A stretch of 64,000 nt of DNA, from positions 43,470,581-43,534,580 of the forward strand of contig OX442314.1 of NCBI GenBank assembly GCA_949358305.1, in the 5' to 3' direction. The first letter of the stretch is position 1. Each line of letters opens with the position of its first letter. Shown piece after piece: positions 46,056 through 55,406 of this stretch. A program made the position numbers and the translations under genes. Source of the stretch: Strigamia acuminata (lineage: Eukaryota > Arthropoda > Chilopoda > Geophilomorpha > Linotaeniidae). The notes beneath the pieces were generated by a model that saw nothing but the letters and a program-made list of their open reading frames with translations, made no database searches and was not told the origin of the DNA.

Positions 46056-47186
46056 ATGACATTCACCTTGGACGTGCCGAATTTCCAGGACGCCATGCTG
46101 GCCGAAACGTCAGTTCGTTTGTGGAAAGATTTCTTCATTTCCACGACTTGCCAATGTACGAAACACCGCTCGTTTCCGGAATTGTGGATCCAAAACGAAG
46201 AAAAAGTAATTAGACGAGCGGAAGATTTGATTCTTCCCTTCTACCTAAAACCACGTCTAATCCAATACGTCATATACGTCGGAAGGCAGTTCCGGGATTG
46301 GATAGTAGCATTATCAATCCACGTGTTTAGTTTCGACGACAATTACCAGCTGGAACTCTTCAAACAAACGTCCGACTGCTCACAATGGACCGTGAACGGG
46401 AGACTGAACATGACGGAATCGGCGAGAAATCTTTCCCGACTGGAGGATTTGCGACTCGCGTGGCGTTTCGAAATCGCGTGTCAGTTTTGTTTGCAAGACG
46501 AAGTCGAGTGTTTTCTGGCCGATTCCGTTTTGGACGAATATTTCGAGGAGAACGAACGTCTCAAACCGATGGTCAGTTTCTGGAAAGACCACGAATGCGT
46601 CGAAATCAGCACGGAGATGAAGTACGACATGTTTTTTCGATGCATGAAATGGAGAAACCAAAGCGGAGTGGAATTCTTTTGGTCGCTGTTGGGAAACGAT
46701 GAAAGAAACGAATTGGCCGTGAAATTCGCGCGGCCTCGCAACAAATTTCACGATTTTATTAAATGCACGATTAACGATTTTATCCTGGATCCGAGCGAAG
46801 ATGAGCACGTTGCATTTCCCGCGGGAAATTGCGATAGTTTTGCCGTCGTTATCGTTTGTTTTCTGCTTTCGCAGTTGAACGAGGAGCAAGCCGACGCCAT
46901 TTTGGGCTCGGATTTTTCGTCGCTGATTTACGCGGTTTTGCTGTTCGATTTTTTGTTCGTCGAGTTTTTCACGTCGAATCGTGTTCTGCAGTTGATTTCG
47001 GACGACGGGTTTTTTTATTTACTCGTTTTGTTGATTAAAATGACTAGTTTGGAGGATTGCGTGCACGTTTGCAAGGTTAAGGATTGCTTGACGGATTTGT
47101 TGACGAATGCATCGTCCGCTGCTAAAAGTCGTGTTTGTGGACGTGTCGTGTGCTGCGATCCGGGTTTTTATCCACTTAATTTCTAA
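46056..47186 (+). CDS. Single-exon gene of unknown function (376 aa)
   Basis: The ATG at 46056 follows a pyrimidine-rich leader, and an AATAAA overlaps the stop region (47184-47192). The protein is mostly helical by composition, rich in Phe, Trp, Cys and acidic residues, with no signal peptide. A segment LEDLRLAWRFEIACQFCLQDEVE (about 130-150) and later FMKW-like and LLxxL repeats suggest a helical-repeat fold. Residues 285-345 are hydrophobic but interrupted by acidic residues, so a membrane location is uncertain. The style resembles arthropod-specific uncharacterised families, but this is an impression only. Confidence 0.6.
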   Translation: MTFTLDVPNFQDAMLAETSVRLWKDFFISTTCQCTKHRSFPELWIQNEEKVIRRAEDLILPFYLKPRLIQYVIYVGRQFRDWIVALSIHVFSFDDNYQLELFKQTSDCSQWTVNGRLNMTESARNLSRLEDLRLAWRFEIACQFCLQDEVECFLADSVLDEYFEENERLKPMVSFWKDHECVEISTEMKYDMFFRCMKWRNQSGVEFFWSLLGNDERNELAVKFARPRNKFHDFIKCTINDFILDPSEDEHVAFPAGNCDSFAVVIVCFLLSQLNEEQADAILGSDFSSLIYAVLLFDFLFVEFFTSNRVLQLISDDGFFYLLVLLIKMTSLEDCVHVCKVKDCLTDLLTNASSAAKSRVCGRVVCCDPGFYPLNF

Positions 47187-47244
47187 TAAATTAAGCAGAA
47201 ACCGCAGGTGAATGCTTTACAAGACTTATATCGCGGCCGAAACT

Positions 47245-48109
47245 TGTCTAGGGTTAAGTTTACGGAAATAGGAATAAAAAGACAGTTTATTATGGTAATA
47301 AAAATCACACAAATGTTTTATTCGATAAATTACAATATATACTAATTATGATTATGAATATCACAGAATAAAATGAGCGGGAAACAATGAAACAAAGGAA
47401 GGGCTTGCAACGACTGTTGCAAGCTACAAAGCGTCAGAAATGGCGCTTAAACAACTTGAAGTTGTTAGGCGAAGGCAAATTGTCTTCGTTCTACGAACTC
47501 ACGAACGATGGTCGAAGACGATGGTTCTCGTGGGCTCCTTCTACGGCTCGTGCGACGGCTCGGCGGCGGTGGTTGACGGCTGTAGGCGTCCGGCTTTCGT
47601 ACGATGGCGGTGGCTGTCGTTCGCGCAACAGCGACGGCGATGGTTCACGATCGTCGGGAATCTTCTCTTCTCGATTGCTGGAATTAGCGACGGCTAATTC
47701 AAGCAGGATTGCTGGCTTTGTGCGTTTGATACACAAAGATAGCAGGTGAAACTGAGTTACAACGGTCCTCTATCAATACTTTTCTTTCAGGAGCAAAAGC
47801 AGTGATGTTGAGGTTGTTGTTGTATTTTTCAGAGTCCCGATTTGAGCCAAGACGCGAGCCCAGCACGCTTCAATATTGCGCAGAAAACCTGCGCACTTAG
47901 CTCAAATGGGTGCAACTAGTGGTTATTACACCATATTGCACCATAACGGCTAATAACCGTTTTCACCCCGGACAACCTGGGGTGATATGTGCCTAGAGAG
48001 GATTTCTCCCCTCGGTCACATGATCTGACTTGGCGTGTGCCACAGTCAAATTAATTAGAAGATAATTAATTTAATCTTCTAAGTTGGTGAATATTTTGAG
48101 ATCACCACA
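47245..48109 (-). repeat. Element 4 LTR (3' LTR), outer border tentative
   Basis: About 865 bp. The inner end ATCACCACA matches the other minus-strand elements. A hairpin CACCCC...GGGGTG and the TTGGCGTGTGCCA motif near 48032 also occur in the partial LTR at 1-591. Confidence 0.7.
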
Positions 48110-48121
48110 CATCCCCCCATT
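48110..48121 (-). other. Element 4 polypurine tract
   Basis: On the minus strand AATGGGGGGATG ends at the LTR. The GGGGGATG core is shared with the element 3 tract. Confidence 0.65.
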
Positions 48122-48161
48122 TAAGACGAATCTTACATGGAGAGAAAATGAACGAACCAAT

Positions 48162-50444
48162 TTATGATTCGTCCATAGTCTGAGTTCGCTCAGGCGTCAA
48201 CGGGCGCATCATATCCGTGGTGTCGTCCCTCGGGTTGGACCGCTCGTTAACCGTACACAGGTCGCGACCTGCGTTTGGTCCGGAGACCATTCCAGGGTTG
48301 ACATGAAGCCAAACCTGGATGATTCTTGCCGAGTTCGCTCGGTTGAAGAATCCTAGCGCCGCGAACTCGATTGGATCCTCTGGCGCTAATCGTGCTCTCA
48401 GGAGTCGATCATGGAGTACCGATGGTGGGCTTAACACCCGGATGTGGTCCTCGAGCCACATAAACACCTGCCTCGACAACTTGTGGTTGTTGCTAAGCAG
48501 TGTTCGCGTATCCGGCGTCAAATAGAAGTGCGGATACAGGCGCATTAGGGTCTTGAAAGCCGACTCTTTTTTCAGCGGCTTGACCTTCGTCTCCGGCTTG
48601 GCTGGCGGCGGCGGCGGCGGACGTGAGTCTTCCGTCGTGGCATCGTCAAACTGGCACTGCGGGCCCAAGAAAACCAACGCGGGTGCGGAGGTTGACGAGG
48701 GTGTGACGCCTCGTCCCGGTGCTCGACCCACACCGGGGAGCTGACGGGTTTCGACTACCCGTTGAACTCCGGCTGGAGTTTGAGAACTTCCGGCGTTCTC
48801 TGGCCAAAATGAACATCCAGCGCCCTCTTGGGCCGACTGGAAAACAGCCAGTGACGCAGCTGCTGTGGCGCTTGTAACTGGAAGCGGTGGTCTTCCGGCC
48901 ATTCGCGCCGTGGCCTTCGCAAAGGACCACTCGGTTCGCAACCGAACGGCGGCCTCTTCTTCGGTCTCACCGTTTGCTACGACTTGCTTTATTAGCTCGG
49001 CTAAGATCGTAGGCGGGTCGAGCCTGAGGTGGTACCACAGCTCGACTTTCTTCTCCGACAGGCCCATCGGCGCGGTCCAAAGGTACGTTATGGCCGCTAA
49101 CGCCTGTCCTGGCGAAGGAAGAACACCAGGGTACAACACCCTAGTCATCCCCGGAATTAGCTGACGCTGAAAATCCATCAGACGGGGATCATCAATGGTA
49201 TTGATGTCGGAGACTTCTAGCCTTTCAGCTAGTCTCTGCCAGTCCTTCTGCGACTCGGCGATCTGGGCGCTTTGGTATGCGTCCAGCTTCTGGAGCACTT
49301 CCTGCTGTGCTCTAATGGGTTGCTGCTCGTAGCAGGTCCATTGTGGGCCGAATGACTCACTAAAAAATGGCCGGAGTTGCAGGTTGCTAACTCCAGCCGG
49401 CAAGCGGGAAACATATCCTTGTTCGGGCAAGCGGCTAGCATGTCCAGGTACTGGCACGCTACAGTCGGGAGAAATATCACCGACAACACGTCTCATGGCG
49501 TATGGAGTAGCCGAGTTGTCCACTTTGAACGTGGAGGCGGTTCGGCTACTTCGGGCGGACTTAATTGTGGAGTCCGATTCAAAACTCAGCGAAGACGACG
49601 AGCCAAACGACTCTGGTGTCCGTCCTCGTCGCGACTGCGGGCGTGATGGCTGCGCGTCAGTCGAATATGGGCGTGATCGCCTCTGACGTTCCTCTCGATC
49701 GCGGCTTGATTCGCGGAACATCGGTCGGACTGGAACCGGCGGAGGGAGTTGCCCCACCCTCAAATCCTCGTCTTGCGGCGGAGGATTGATGGCCGCTGGG
49801 GCCGGAATTTCATCTTCTTGATAAAAAGGGAGAGCGCAACGCGCTTGCTCCTCTGCCTCGTGTTCTCGAGCCAGTTGTCGATTTTCGTCGACGCGAAGCT
49901 GCACCGCGGCAGCTCGGAGTGCTTTGGACGGGAAAAATCCCGGAAAATCGTTAAAACACCCGGCGAGCGCCAACTGGTGGAGCTCGGTTTGTGTGACGGG
50001 AAGTTGTGGGTTCCCGTCACGAACGGATTTGCGATACCGTTTAACGACTTCGCGTTGTGTCGTCTTGAGGTTCTTCCTCAATTGGGTTAGAGCACCGTAA
50101 TTAATTCCGGTACTCTTTAGCGCTCTTCTGCGCTCGTGACGCTCTCGTGGCGTCACTGGCCACTGGTTGTGCAGCAACTCTGCTGCAAGCGGTCCTGGGG
50201 GGCTCTCGTCGAGCGTCCACTCGATTTCGTCGACACCGTCCACGTGAAGGCGCTCGATGAATCTTCCTTTTGCACCAAATCCTTGCAGCGCTGATCTGCT
50301 GAAGTCGTGGCGCAACTTCCACCAGGTATTGTTTGCCGTCTTCAGTCTTCTGATTTTTTCGGGCAATGCCGCTCGAAAAATCAGCGGGTGCTGAGTCGGC
50401 ACGTGATCGGGAAGCGCGAATGGCGTTTCTCGATCCCTCTCGAT
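48162..50444 (-). CDS. Element 4 third ORF, main exon (non-env protein)
   Basis: The exon encodes 760 residues after acceptor GAATATAG, starting ATC at 50444. With two leader exons it gives about 819. It is homologous to the third ORFs of elements 1 and 2: N-terminal LIFRAALPEKIRR..TWWKLRHDFSR; VTQTELHQLALAGCF; a basic Arg/Ser linker; and a C-terminal block with LLRARLAPEDPIEFAAL, VWLHVNPG and VNERSNPRDDTT. The HERTG motif of the other two is replaced by HVNPG. PPPPPP precedes the C-terminal block as in element 2. No signal peptide or membrane span. Function unknown. Confidence 0.78.
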   Translation of the reverse strand: MERDRETPFALPDHVPTQHPLIFRAALPEKIRRLKTANNTWWKLRHDFSRSALQGFGAKGRFIERLHVDGVDEIEWTLDESPPGPLAAELLHNQWPVTPRERHERRRALKSTGINYGALTQLRKNLKTTQREVVKRYRKSVRDGNPQLPVTQTELHQLALAGCFNDFPGFFPSKALRAAAVQLRVDENRQLAREHEAEEQARCALPFYQEDEIPAPAAINPPPQDEDLRVGQLPPPVPVRPMFRESSRDREERQRRSRPYSTDAQPSRPQSRRGRTPESFGSSSSLSFESDSTIKSARSSRTASTFKVDNSATPYAMRRVVGDISPDCSVPVPGHASRLPEQGYVSRLPAGVSNLQLRPFFSESFGPQWTCYEQQPIRAQQEVLQKLDAYQSAQIAESQKDWQRLAERLEVSDINTIDDPRLMDFQRQLIPGMTRVLYPGVLPSPGQALAAITYLWTAPMGLSEKKVELWYHLRLDPPTILAELIKQVVANGETEEEAAVRLRTEWSFAKATARMAGRPPLPVTSATAAASLAVFQSAQEGAGCSFWPENAGSSQTPAGVQRVVETRQLPGVGRAPGRGVTPSSTSAPALVFLGPQCQFDDATTEDSRPPPPPPAKPETKVKPLKKESAFKTLMRLYPHFYLTPDTRTLLSNNHKLSRQVFMWLEDHIRVLSPPSVLHDRLLRARLAPEDPIEFAALGFFNRANSARIIQVWLHVNPGMVSGPNAGRDLCTVNERSNPRDDTTDMMRPLTPERTQTMDES

Positions 50445-50714
50445 CTATATTCGAAGAAAAATAAATAAATTAATTTATTTAAAAATAAACAAATAATTTC
50501 TTATTTGAAATATTTTTTAAGCTTAGCGCTTGTGGCTGTGAGTCACTAAGGGATGTTGGTTGTCATGGCAACTCCCTTCGCACATGCTTGAAGCACGTGA
50601 CTTTTATAGCCGCCATTTTTATTTTTTAGCGGCTTGTGTTTGAAGTCAGGAAAAGTGAAATTACTCAATTTTTCTGACTTAAACACTTGGTAAAAATTTA
50701 TTCTAATAATTTAC

Positions 50715-50842
50715 CCGTTGTTGAAGCGTCAATTGAACGTCTTCATTTGCCCCTTCCATGGGCATTTCTCCGTCCGCCTGGAGTTGGATCGCTTCCTCGT
50801 CCATTCTCTTTCGTTTTCCGGTAATTTCGGAAATTCTTTCGT
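50715..50842 (-). CDS. Element 4 third ORF, second leader exon
   Basis: 128 nt between TATTATTTCTCTTTCAAG and a CGG|GTAAAT donor. It encodes ERISEITGKRKRMDEEA... and an acidic stretch ending QLTLQQR. It joins in phase 0 to the main exon across intron 50445-50714. Its internal ATG (MDEEA) could also serve as a start. Confidence 0.6.
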
Positions 50843-50908
50843 CTTGAAAGAGAAATAATACATAAATCTTATGTTTTATCAAATTTTTCATACAGAAAAA
50901 TTACTTAC

Positions 50909-50957
50909 GATCAGGTTGTCGAACTATTCGGGTCGTAACGTAGGCGATGCGATGCAT
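50909..50957 (-). CDS. Element 4 third ORF, first leader exon
   Basis: 49 nt from ATG (MHRIAYVTTRIVRQPD) to a GTAAGT donor. It joins in frame across a 66-nt intron (50843-50908) to the next leader exon. The ATG choice is plausible but not certain. Confidence 0.5.
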
Positions 50958-51146
50958 ACACTCTCGAAACTTTTGAAAAAGTGACTAAGTTCGTTGATTG
51001 CAAACACAAACTTGGATTAGAGACGCTTTGTGACGTCACTAATTATAACGTATGATTAACGTTGTCATTCGAGTGGGTACTACGAATGACGTCACGAGAT
51101 TGCTTTCTCGGATCTTTTGGGTAAACCCAAAAGGTGAAAGACAACA

Positions 51147-54100
51147 CTATGTCTTGGCTCGCGGAACGCGAGATCTCAAGTTGTACTTTGACTTTCGCGA
51201 AGTACAATCCAACTTGTTTAGATTGTCATCAGCATCGTCTCCAATGTCAGATGAGTTATATACTTTATTGTTTGAAATTTTCTCTTTTTCTAAAAACATT
51301 TCCTTTTCTAGATTTTCATCAAGAGAAACATTTTCAAGTCGCTGGTTTATTTCATCGACTTCGTTATTTTTGAGTTTCGATTTTTTACTCGATTCCGTGT
51401 TTTCGACAGGAATTTTGGATAATTTAGCATCATCCAAGGTATTAACAATATTTTTTGTTTTTTGACCCACTTCCTCCCCTTCCAGCCAAATTTCTTGGTT
51501 GAAAACGGGAAAGTACGGCATTAATTCAGTGCCGTGAACAGCTGGATAAATTTTATTATCACTCAGCCGTCGAAGTTGAAAGGCGCCTCCTTGTAACCTT
51601 TTGATAATTACATAAGGCCCATTCCTTTTCGGTGAAATGCCTGCTGCTATTCCTTTAGCGGCATTTGAGAGAATATGAGACTCTCGCCAGACTAAATCAT
51701 TTTGTCTGAAGTTGTCGAATTTCTTATCTGATTTTTCAGCTTCGACACGGCGTCTCAAATCTAAGACGTGAGACATCATATGCTGATACGTCTCTGCAAT
51801 TATTGTTTCTAATTTCTGAACATATAAATGCGGATTTTTTGGATCAATGACTAAAATTCCTTCCGGAATTCTTGGATCCCAAGGAATTCTTAATTCTCGG
51901 AAAAAATTTAAGAAAGCAGGAGAATAATCTCTGCCTCTTGTTACAGTTGTTCTCAAACTGAATGCAAATTCGCGTAGATACTCATCCCATTGGTCATGAA
52001 TATCTAAATAAATCGAAACTAAATATTTAATATCTCGATTGGTTCTCTCCACAGGATTGCTTTGTGGATGATAAATCAATGTCGGTGTTCGCGACATGTC
52101 GAATTTTTTGCAAAATTCTTTATAGACCTGTGATCGAAATTGTGGTCCATTATCACTTATGATTTGTCTCGGAAATCCGAAAGTCATTGATAAGTGATAA
52201 ATTGTGTTGGCAACTTTTATTGCCGTTGGATTACACATTGGAAATAATTCGGGCCAATGTGTAGCGACATCTACGATGACGCAAATGTGGGTATTGTTTT
52301 TTCTGGTTCTTGGTTTGGGACCAGACAAATCCACACTGAGGCAGTCAAATGGTCCAAATGGTCCAATTTGAGCGCCTTCAATTTCGGTCTTTGATCTCGG
52401 CTTACATGCCTGACATCCTTGACAATGTTGAATAAAACGTGTAATATCACGTTTCATACCTTTCCAGGTATAAACTCTTCGAGTTCGGTACATTGTCCTC
52501 GCAATGCCTGGGTGGCCGGACAGTGGATGTCCGTGCATCAACCAAATGATTTTATAAATCAATTTTCTTGGCACAACAACTTTAAGTGCCCTACCATCCT
52601 CTCCCAATTCATCGGTGGAGGTAGGATGATAATGGAGTAGCATATCTTCTTCAATGAGATAAGTACTCGCGTGTCTTTCAAAGTTTCTTCTTTGAAGACG
52701 AGTTACTATGTAACTTGGATATTGCTTGTTTAGCAAGTAATTGCGAATATGTTGGCAAAATTCGTCTGCTTTTTGCGCTGCAATAATGTCATCTCTCGTT
52801 GGAGGATCACATTCTAATTGCTTCGCAATTTTAGCTGCAAATGCTTTAATTAAAACATTTGTTGTTGGCAGCTCGAATTTTTTAGCCATCATAGCTCTTA
52901 ATTCGACGTCAGGGGTTCCTGACGGATCATGCATGTTAATACAAAAATTAATTAATGCTTGATCGTCGTCATTAACTATTATTGACTTGGGTAATTCGTT
53001 CAATTTTCCCATTTGCCAACTTCGGCAAGGAGATGGACAATATGATAATAAATCATCATTATCGCCATCGTCTTCTGGTTCGTCAGGTGCGCTGACAGGT
53101 GCACGTGACAATGCGTCTGCTATTACATTTAGCGGACCTTTGACGTATTGTATTTCGAACGAATACGCCATCAGCTCCATTTGCCAACGAGCTAATCTGC
53201 CCGACGGGTCAGATAACGACATCAACCACTTAAGTGCTTGGTGATCCGTTTGTACAGTGAATGTAGTGTACTCTAAGTATGGGCGAAATTTGCGTAATCC
53301 CCATACTACTGCGAGACATTCTAATTCTGTCACAGTATAATTCTTCTCAGCGGGTTGCAAGCTTCTGCTTGCATACACGCATGGCATTTCGACTTCTTGG
53401 CCATCCACAATTTTCTTTTGTGTAAGGGCTGCACCCAACCCTTGTTTACTGGCGTCAGTATGAACAATAAATGGCATGTACAAGTCAGGCATCTTCATTG
53501 TTTCAGCATTCGTAAGCAAGTCTTTTATTGCGTCGAATGCTGCCTGATGATGCAGTTCCCAATCGAACTCCGCATCTTTCTTCAAGAGAGGCCTTAGTGG
53601 TTCTGCCACTGTGGCCAAATTCTTGATTAGGCGGTGAAAGAAATTCACCATGCCTAGAAATCTTTGTAATTCCTTAAGATTGGTAGGAGCCGGAAATTGC
53701 GTAATTGCAGCGACTTTTTTAGGGTCTACTGCAAGTCCTTCTACTCCTACTTTGTAGCCTAGAAAAATTAATTCCTTTCTACAGAGATGCGTCTTGCCAG
53801 GGTGCGCATGTAAATTAGCTTCTGCCAATTTTTTAAACACTATATCTAAATGTTTAATGTGTTCTTCGAACGATTTGGATACAACAATTATGTCATCCAA
53901 ATATGCCCATGCAAATTTTCTGTAAACGTCACCCAAAACCTTTTCCATCAATTCTTGGAAAGTAGTTGGTGCGTTTACTAATCCGAAAGGCATGACTAAA
54001 AACATTAGTCTTCCCATTGGGCTCCAGAAGGCAGTTTTTTCTCTGTCTTCAGGTCGCAATTCTATCTGCCAATATCCCTTGGTCAGATCTATAGTACTGA

Positions 54101-55400
54101 CCCATTCGAATTCTCCGATTTCTCGCAGAATTTCCTCAATTGTTGGCATTTGAGGTGGGTTGTACTTAGTATGTGTATTGATGGGGCGAAAATCAATGCA
54201 CAAGCGTGGGTCGTTTCCTGGTCGCATGACTAGGACTGGCCGCATTCCGTAATCGCCTTCAGCTTTGACGACTACGCCTTTGTCAATCATGTCTTGACAA
54301 AGTTGTCTGATTATTTCCCTTTTTTGAGGGTTTATGCTCTTAAAGGGGACACGGATGGGTTTCTCCGTGTCAAGCTCAATTTTGTGCTTAACCAGGTGTG
54401 TTTTACCTGGATCTTTAGAAATAATCCTTTTATGTTTGGATAACATCTTTTCTAATAATTTGGATTGCTCCAAATTTAAGTTAGCTTCTTCGACTAACTT
54501 TTGGATGAAATTCTCTTCATCAATTTTGCCTTGAGTTACACTTGCAGCGTAAGCTTTTGCAAAGGTCATAAATGAGGAATCGGGTTCCTCTATTTTCTCC
54601 AAATAACGATCCAGCAACGCTTGTGGAATGTAGGGTAAATCTGCATCCATAGGTTGCGTGAAATTCCAAGACATCGTCTGTGGATTAGGTTGGATTTTTA
54701 ATTTATTCATAAAATCGCAACCCAATAGTACCATTGGATACTTATTTGGTATTACGATGAACGGATGACGTAACGTGCCATGTGTCCATCGAAATGAAAG
54801 ATGGATGGTTCCATCTGGAGTGACTTCTTCACTTGCCGTCGTAACTCTGACACCAGGTCCGATAGGTCGTAGATATTTTTCTAGACCTAATTGATTAATA
54901 ACTGAAGTGGCTAGGAAGCTTTTATTTGCTCCTGAGTCCAACATTCCGGTTATTACACCTTTTAACGTTTCTAACTTTAACGTCGGAAGGTCTTGGCTGT
55001 TTGGTATTCCAGCCACTTTGCACTCAAACTTGCGCAATTTATGAGGAATTGTAATTGGAGGCTCCAAAGGCAATTCATCTAATAACTCATTGGTATCAAG
55101 AGTTGTAGTTGCAAATAACTTAATGCATTCCTCAATTCCAGGTGTCTCTGGAACTGAGCTTGGTCTATCGTCTTTAACTTCGACTTTATCTTGAATATTG
55201 GAAGTGTCTTCTTCAGTCGGGGTTTCGCCGACAATCTCCTTTTTTACATCAAGAGATCCATTTTCTTTTAGTTCAGTTTGACGAATTAATTCATCAATAG
55301 CTTCTCCAACATCTTCCATTATCTTCAGATTTTCATTCTCTGATTCCGATTTCGGAGGTGACGCAGCGTCCACTAGACCTGATGGATCTGCGTCTACAAG
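51147..55400 (-). CDS. pol: Element 4 Pol: protease, reverse transcriptase, RNase H, integrase
   Basis: 1417 residues in the -1 frame from the slip site at 55400-55406; no ATG is near its start. Landmarks from the codon at 55373: protease MLDSGANKSF near 150; RT LCIDFRPIN and YLDD near 495; RNase H HTDASKQGLG; integrase zinc finger HGHPLSGHPG...CQGCQAC; core SVDLSGP, ISDNGPQF and NPVERTN. The frame is intact. It belongs to the same lineage as elements 1 and 2. Confidence 0.95.
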   Translation of the reverse strand, partial: LVDADPSGLVDAASPPKSESENENLKIMEDVGEAIDELIRQTELKENGSLDVKKEIVGETPTEEDTSNIQDKVEVKDDRPSSVPETPGIEECIKLFATTTLDTNELLDELPLEPPITIPHKLRKFECKVAGIPNSQDLPTLKLETLKGVITGMLDSGANKSFLATSVINQLGLEKYLRPIGPGVRVTTASEEVTPDGTIHLSFRWTHGTLRHPFIVIPNKYPMVLLGCDFMNKLKIQPNPQTMSWNFTQPMDADLPYIPQALLDRYLEKIEEPDSSFMTFAKAYAASVTQGKIDEENFIQKLVEEANLNLEQSKLLEKMLSKHKRIISKDPGKTHLVKHKIELDTEKPIRVPFKSINPQKREIIRQLCQDMIDKGVVVKAEGDYGMRPVLVMRPGNDPRLCIDFRPINTHTKYNPPQMPTIEEILREIGEFEWVSTIDLTKGYWQIELRPEDREKTAFWSPMGRLMFLVMPFGLVNAPTTFQELMEKVLGDVYRKFAWAYLDDIIVVSKSFEEHIKHLDIVFKKLAEANLHAHPGKTHLCRKELIFLGYKVGVEGLAVDPKKVAAITQFPAPTNLKELQRFLGMVNFFHRLIKNLATVAEPLRPLLKKDAEFDWELHHQAAFDAIKDLLTNAETMKMPDLYMPFIVHTDASKQGLGAALTQKKIVDGQEVEMPCVYASRSLQPAEKNYTVTELECLAVVWGLRKFRPYLEYTTFTVQTDHQALKWLMSLSDPSGRLARWQMELMAYSFEIQYVKGPLNVIADALSRAPVSAPDEPEDDGDNDDLLSYCPSPCRSWQMGKLNELPKSIIVNDDDQALINFCINMHDPSGTPDVELRAMMAKKFELPTTNVLIKAFAAKIAKQLECDPPTRDDIIAAQKADEFCQHIRNYLLNKQYPSYIVTRLQRRNFERHASTYLIEEDMLLHYHPTSTDELGEDGRALKVVVPRKLIYKIIWLMHGHPLSGHPGIARTMYRTRRVYTWKGMKRDITRFIQHCQGCQACKPRSKTEIEGAQIGPFGPFDCLSVDLSGPKPRTRKNNTHICVIVDVATHWPELFPMCNPTAIKVANTIYHLSMTFGFPRQIISDNGPQFRSQVYKEFCKKFDMSRTPTLIYHPQSNPVERTNRDIKYLVSIYLDIHDQWDEYLREFAFSLRTTVTRGRDYSPAFLNFFRELRIPWDPRIPEGILVIDPKNPHLYVQKLETIIAETYQHMMSHVLDLRRRVEAEKSDKKFDNFRQNDLVWRESHILSNAAKGIAAGISPKRNGPYVIIKRLQGGAFQLRRLSDNKIYPAVHGTELMPYFPVFNQEIWLEGEEVGQKTKNIVNTLDDAKLSKIPVENTESSKKSKLKNNEVDEINQRLENVSLDENLEKEMFLEKEKISNNKVYNSSDIGDDADDNLNKLDCTSRKSKYNLRSRVPRAKT

Positions 55401-55406
55401 TTTTTT
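55360..55406 (-). promoter_or_regulatory. Element 4 -1 ribosomal frameshift signal
   Basis: The minus-strand heptamer A AAA AAC (55400-55406) is in the gag frame, followed by a 5-nt spacer and a stem GACGCAG (55388-55394) with CTGCGTC (55360-55366), 7 bp perfect, probably extended inside by TCC/GGA. The gag TAG overlaps the spacer and stem. The pol frame is open after the slip. Confidence 0.8.
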
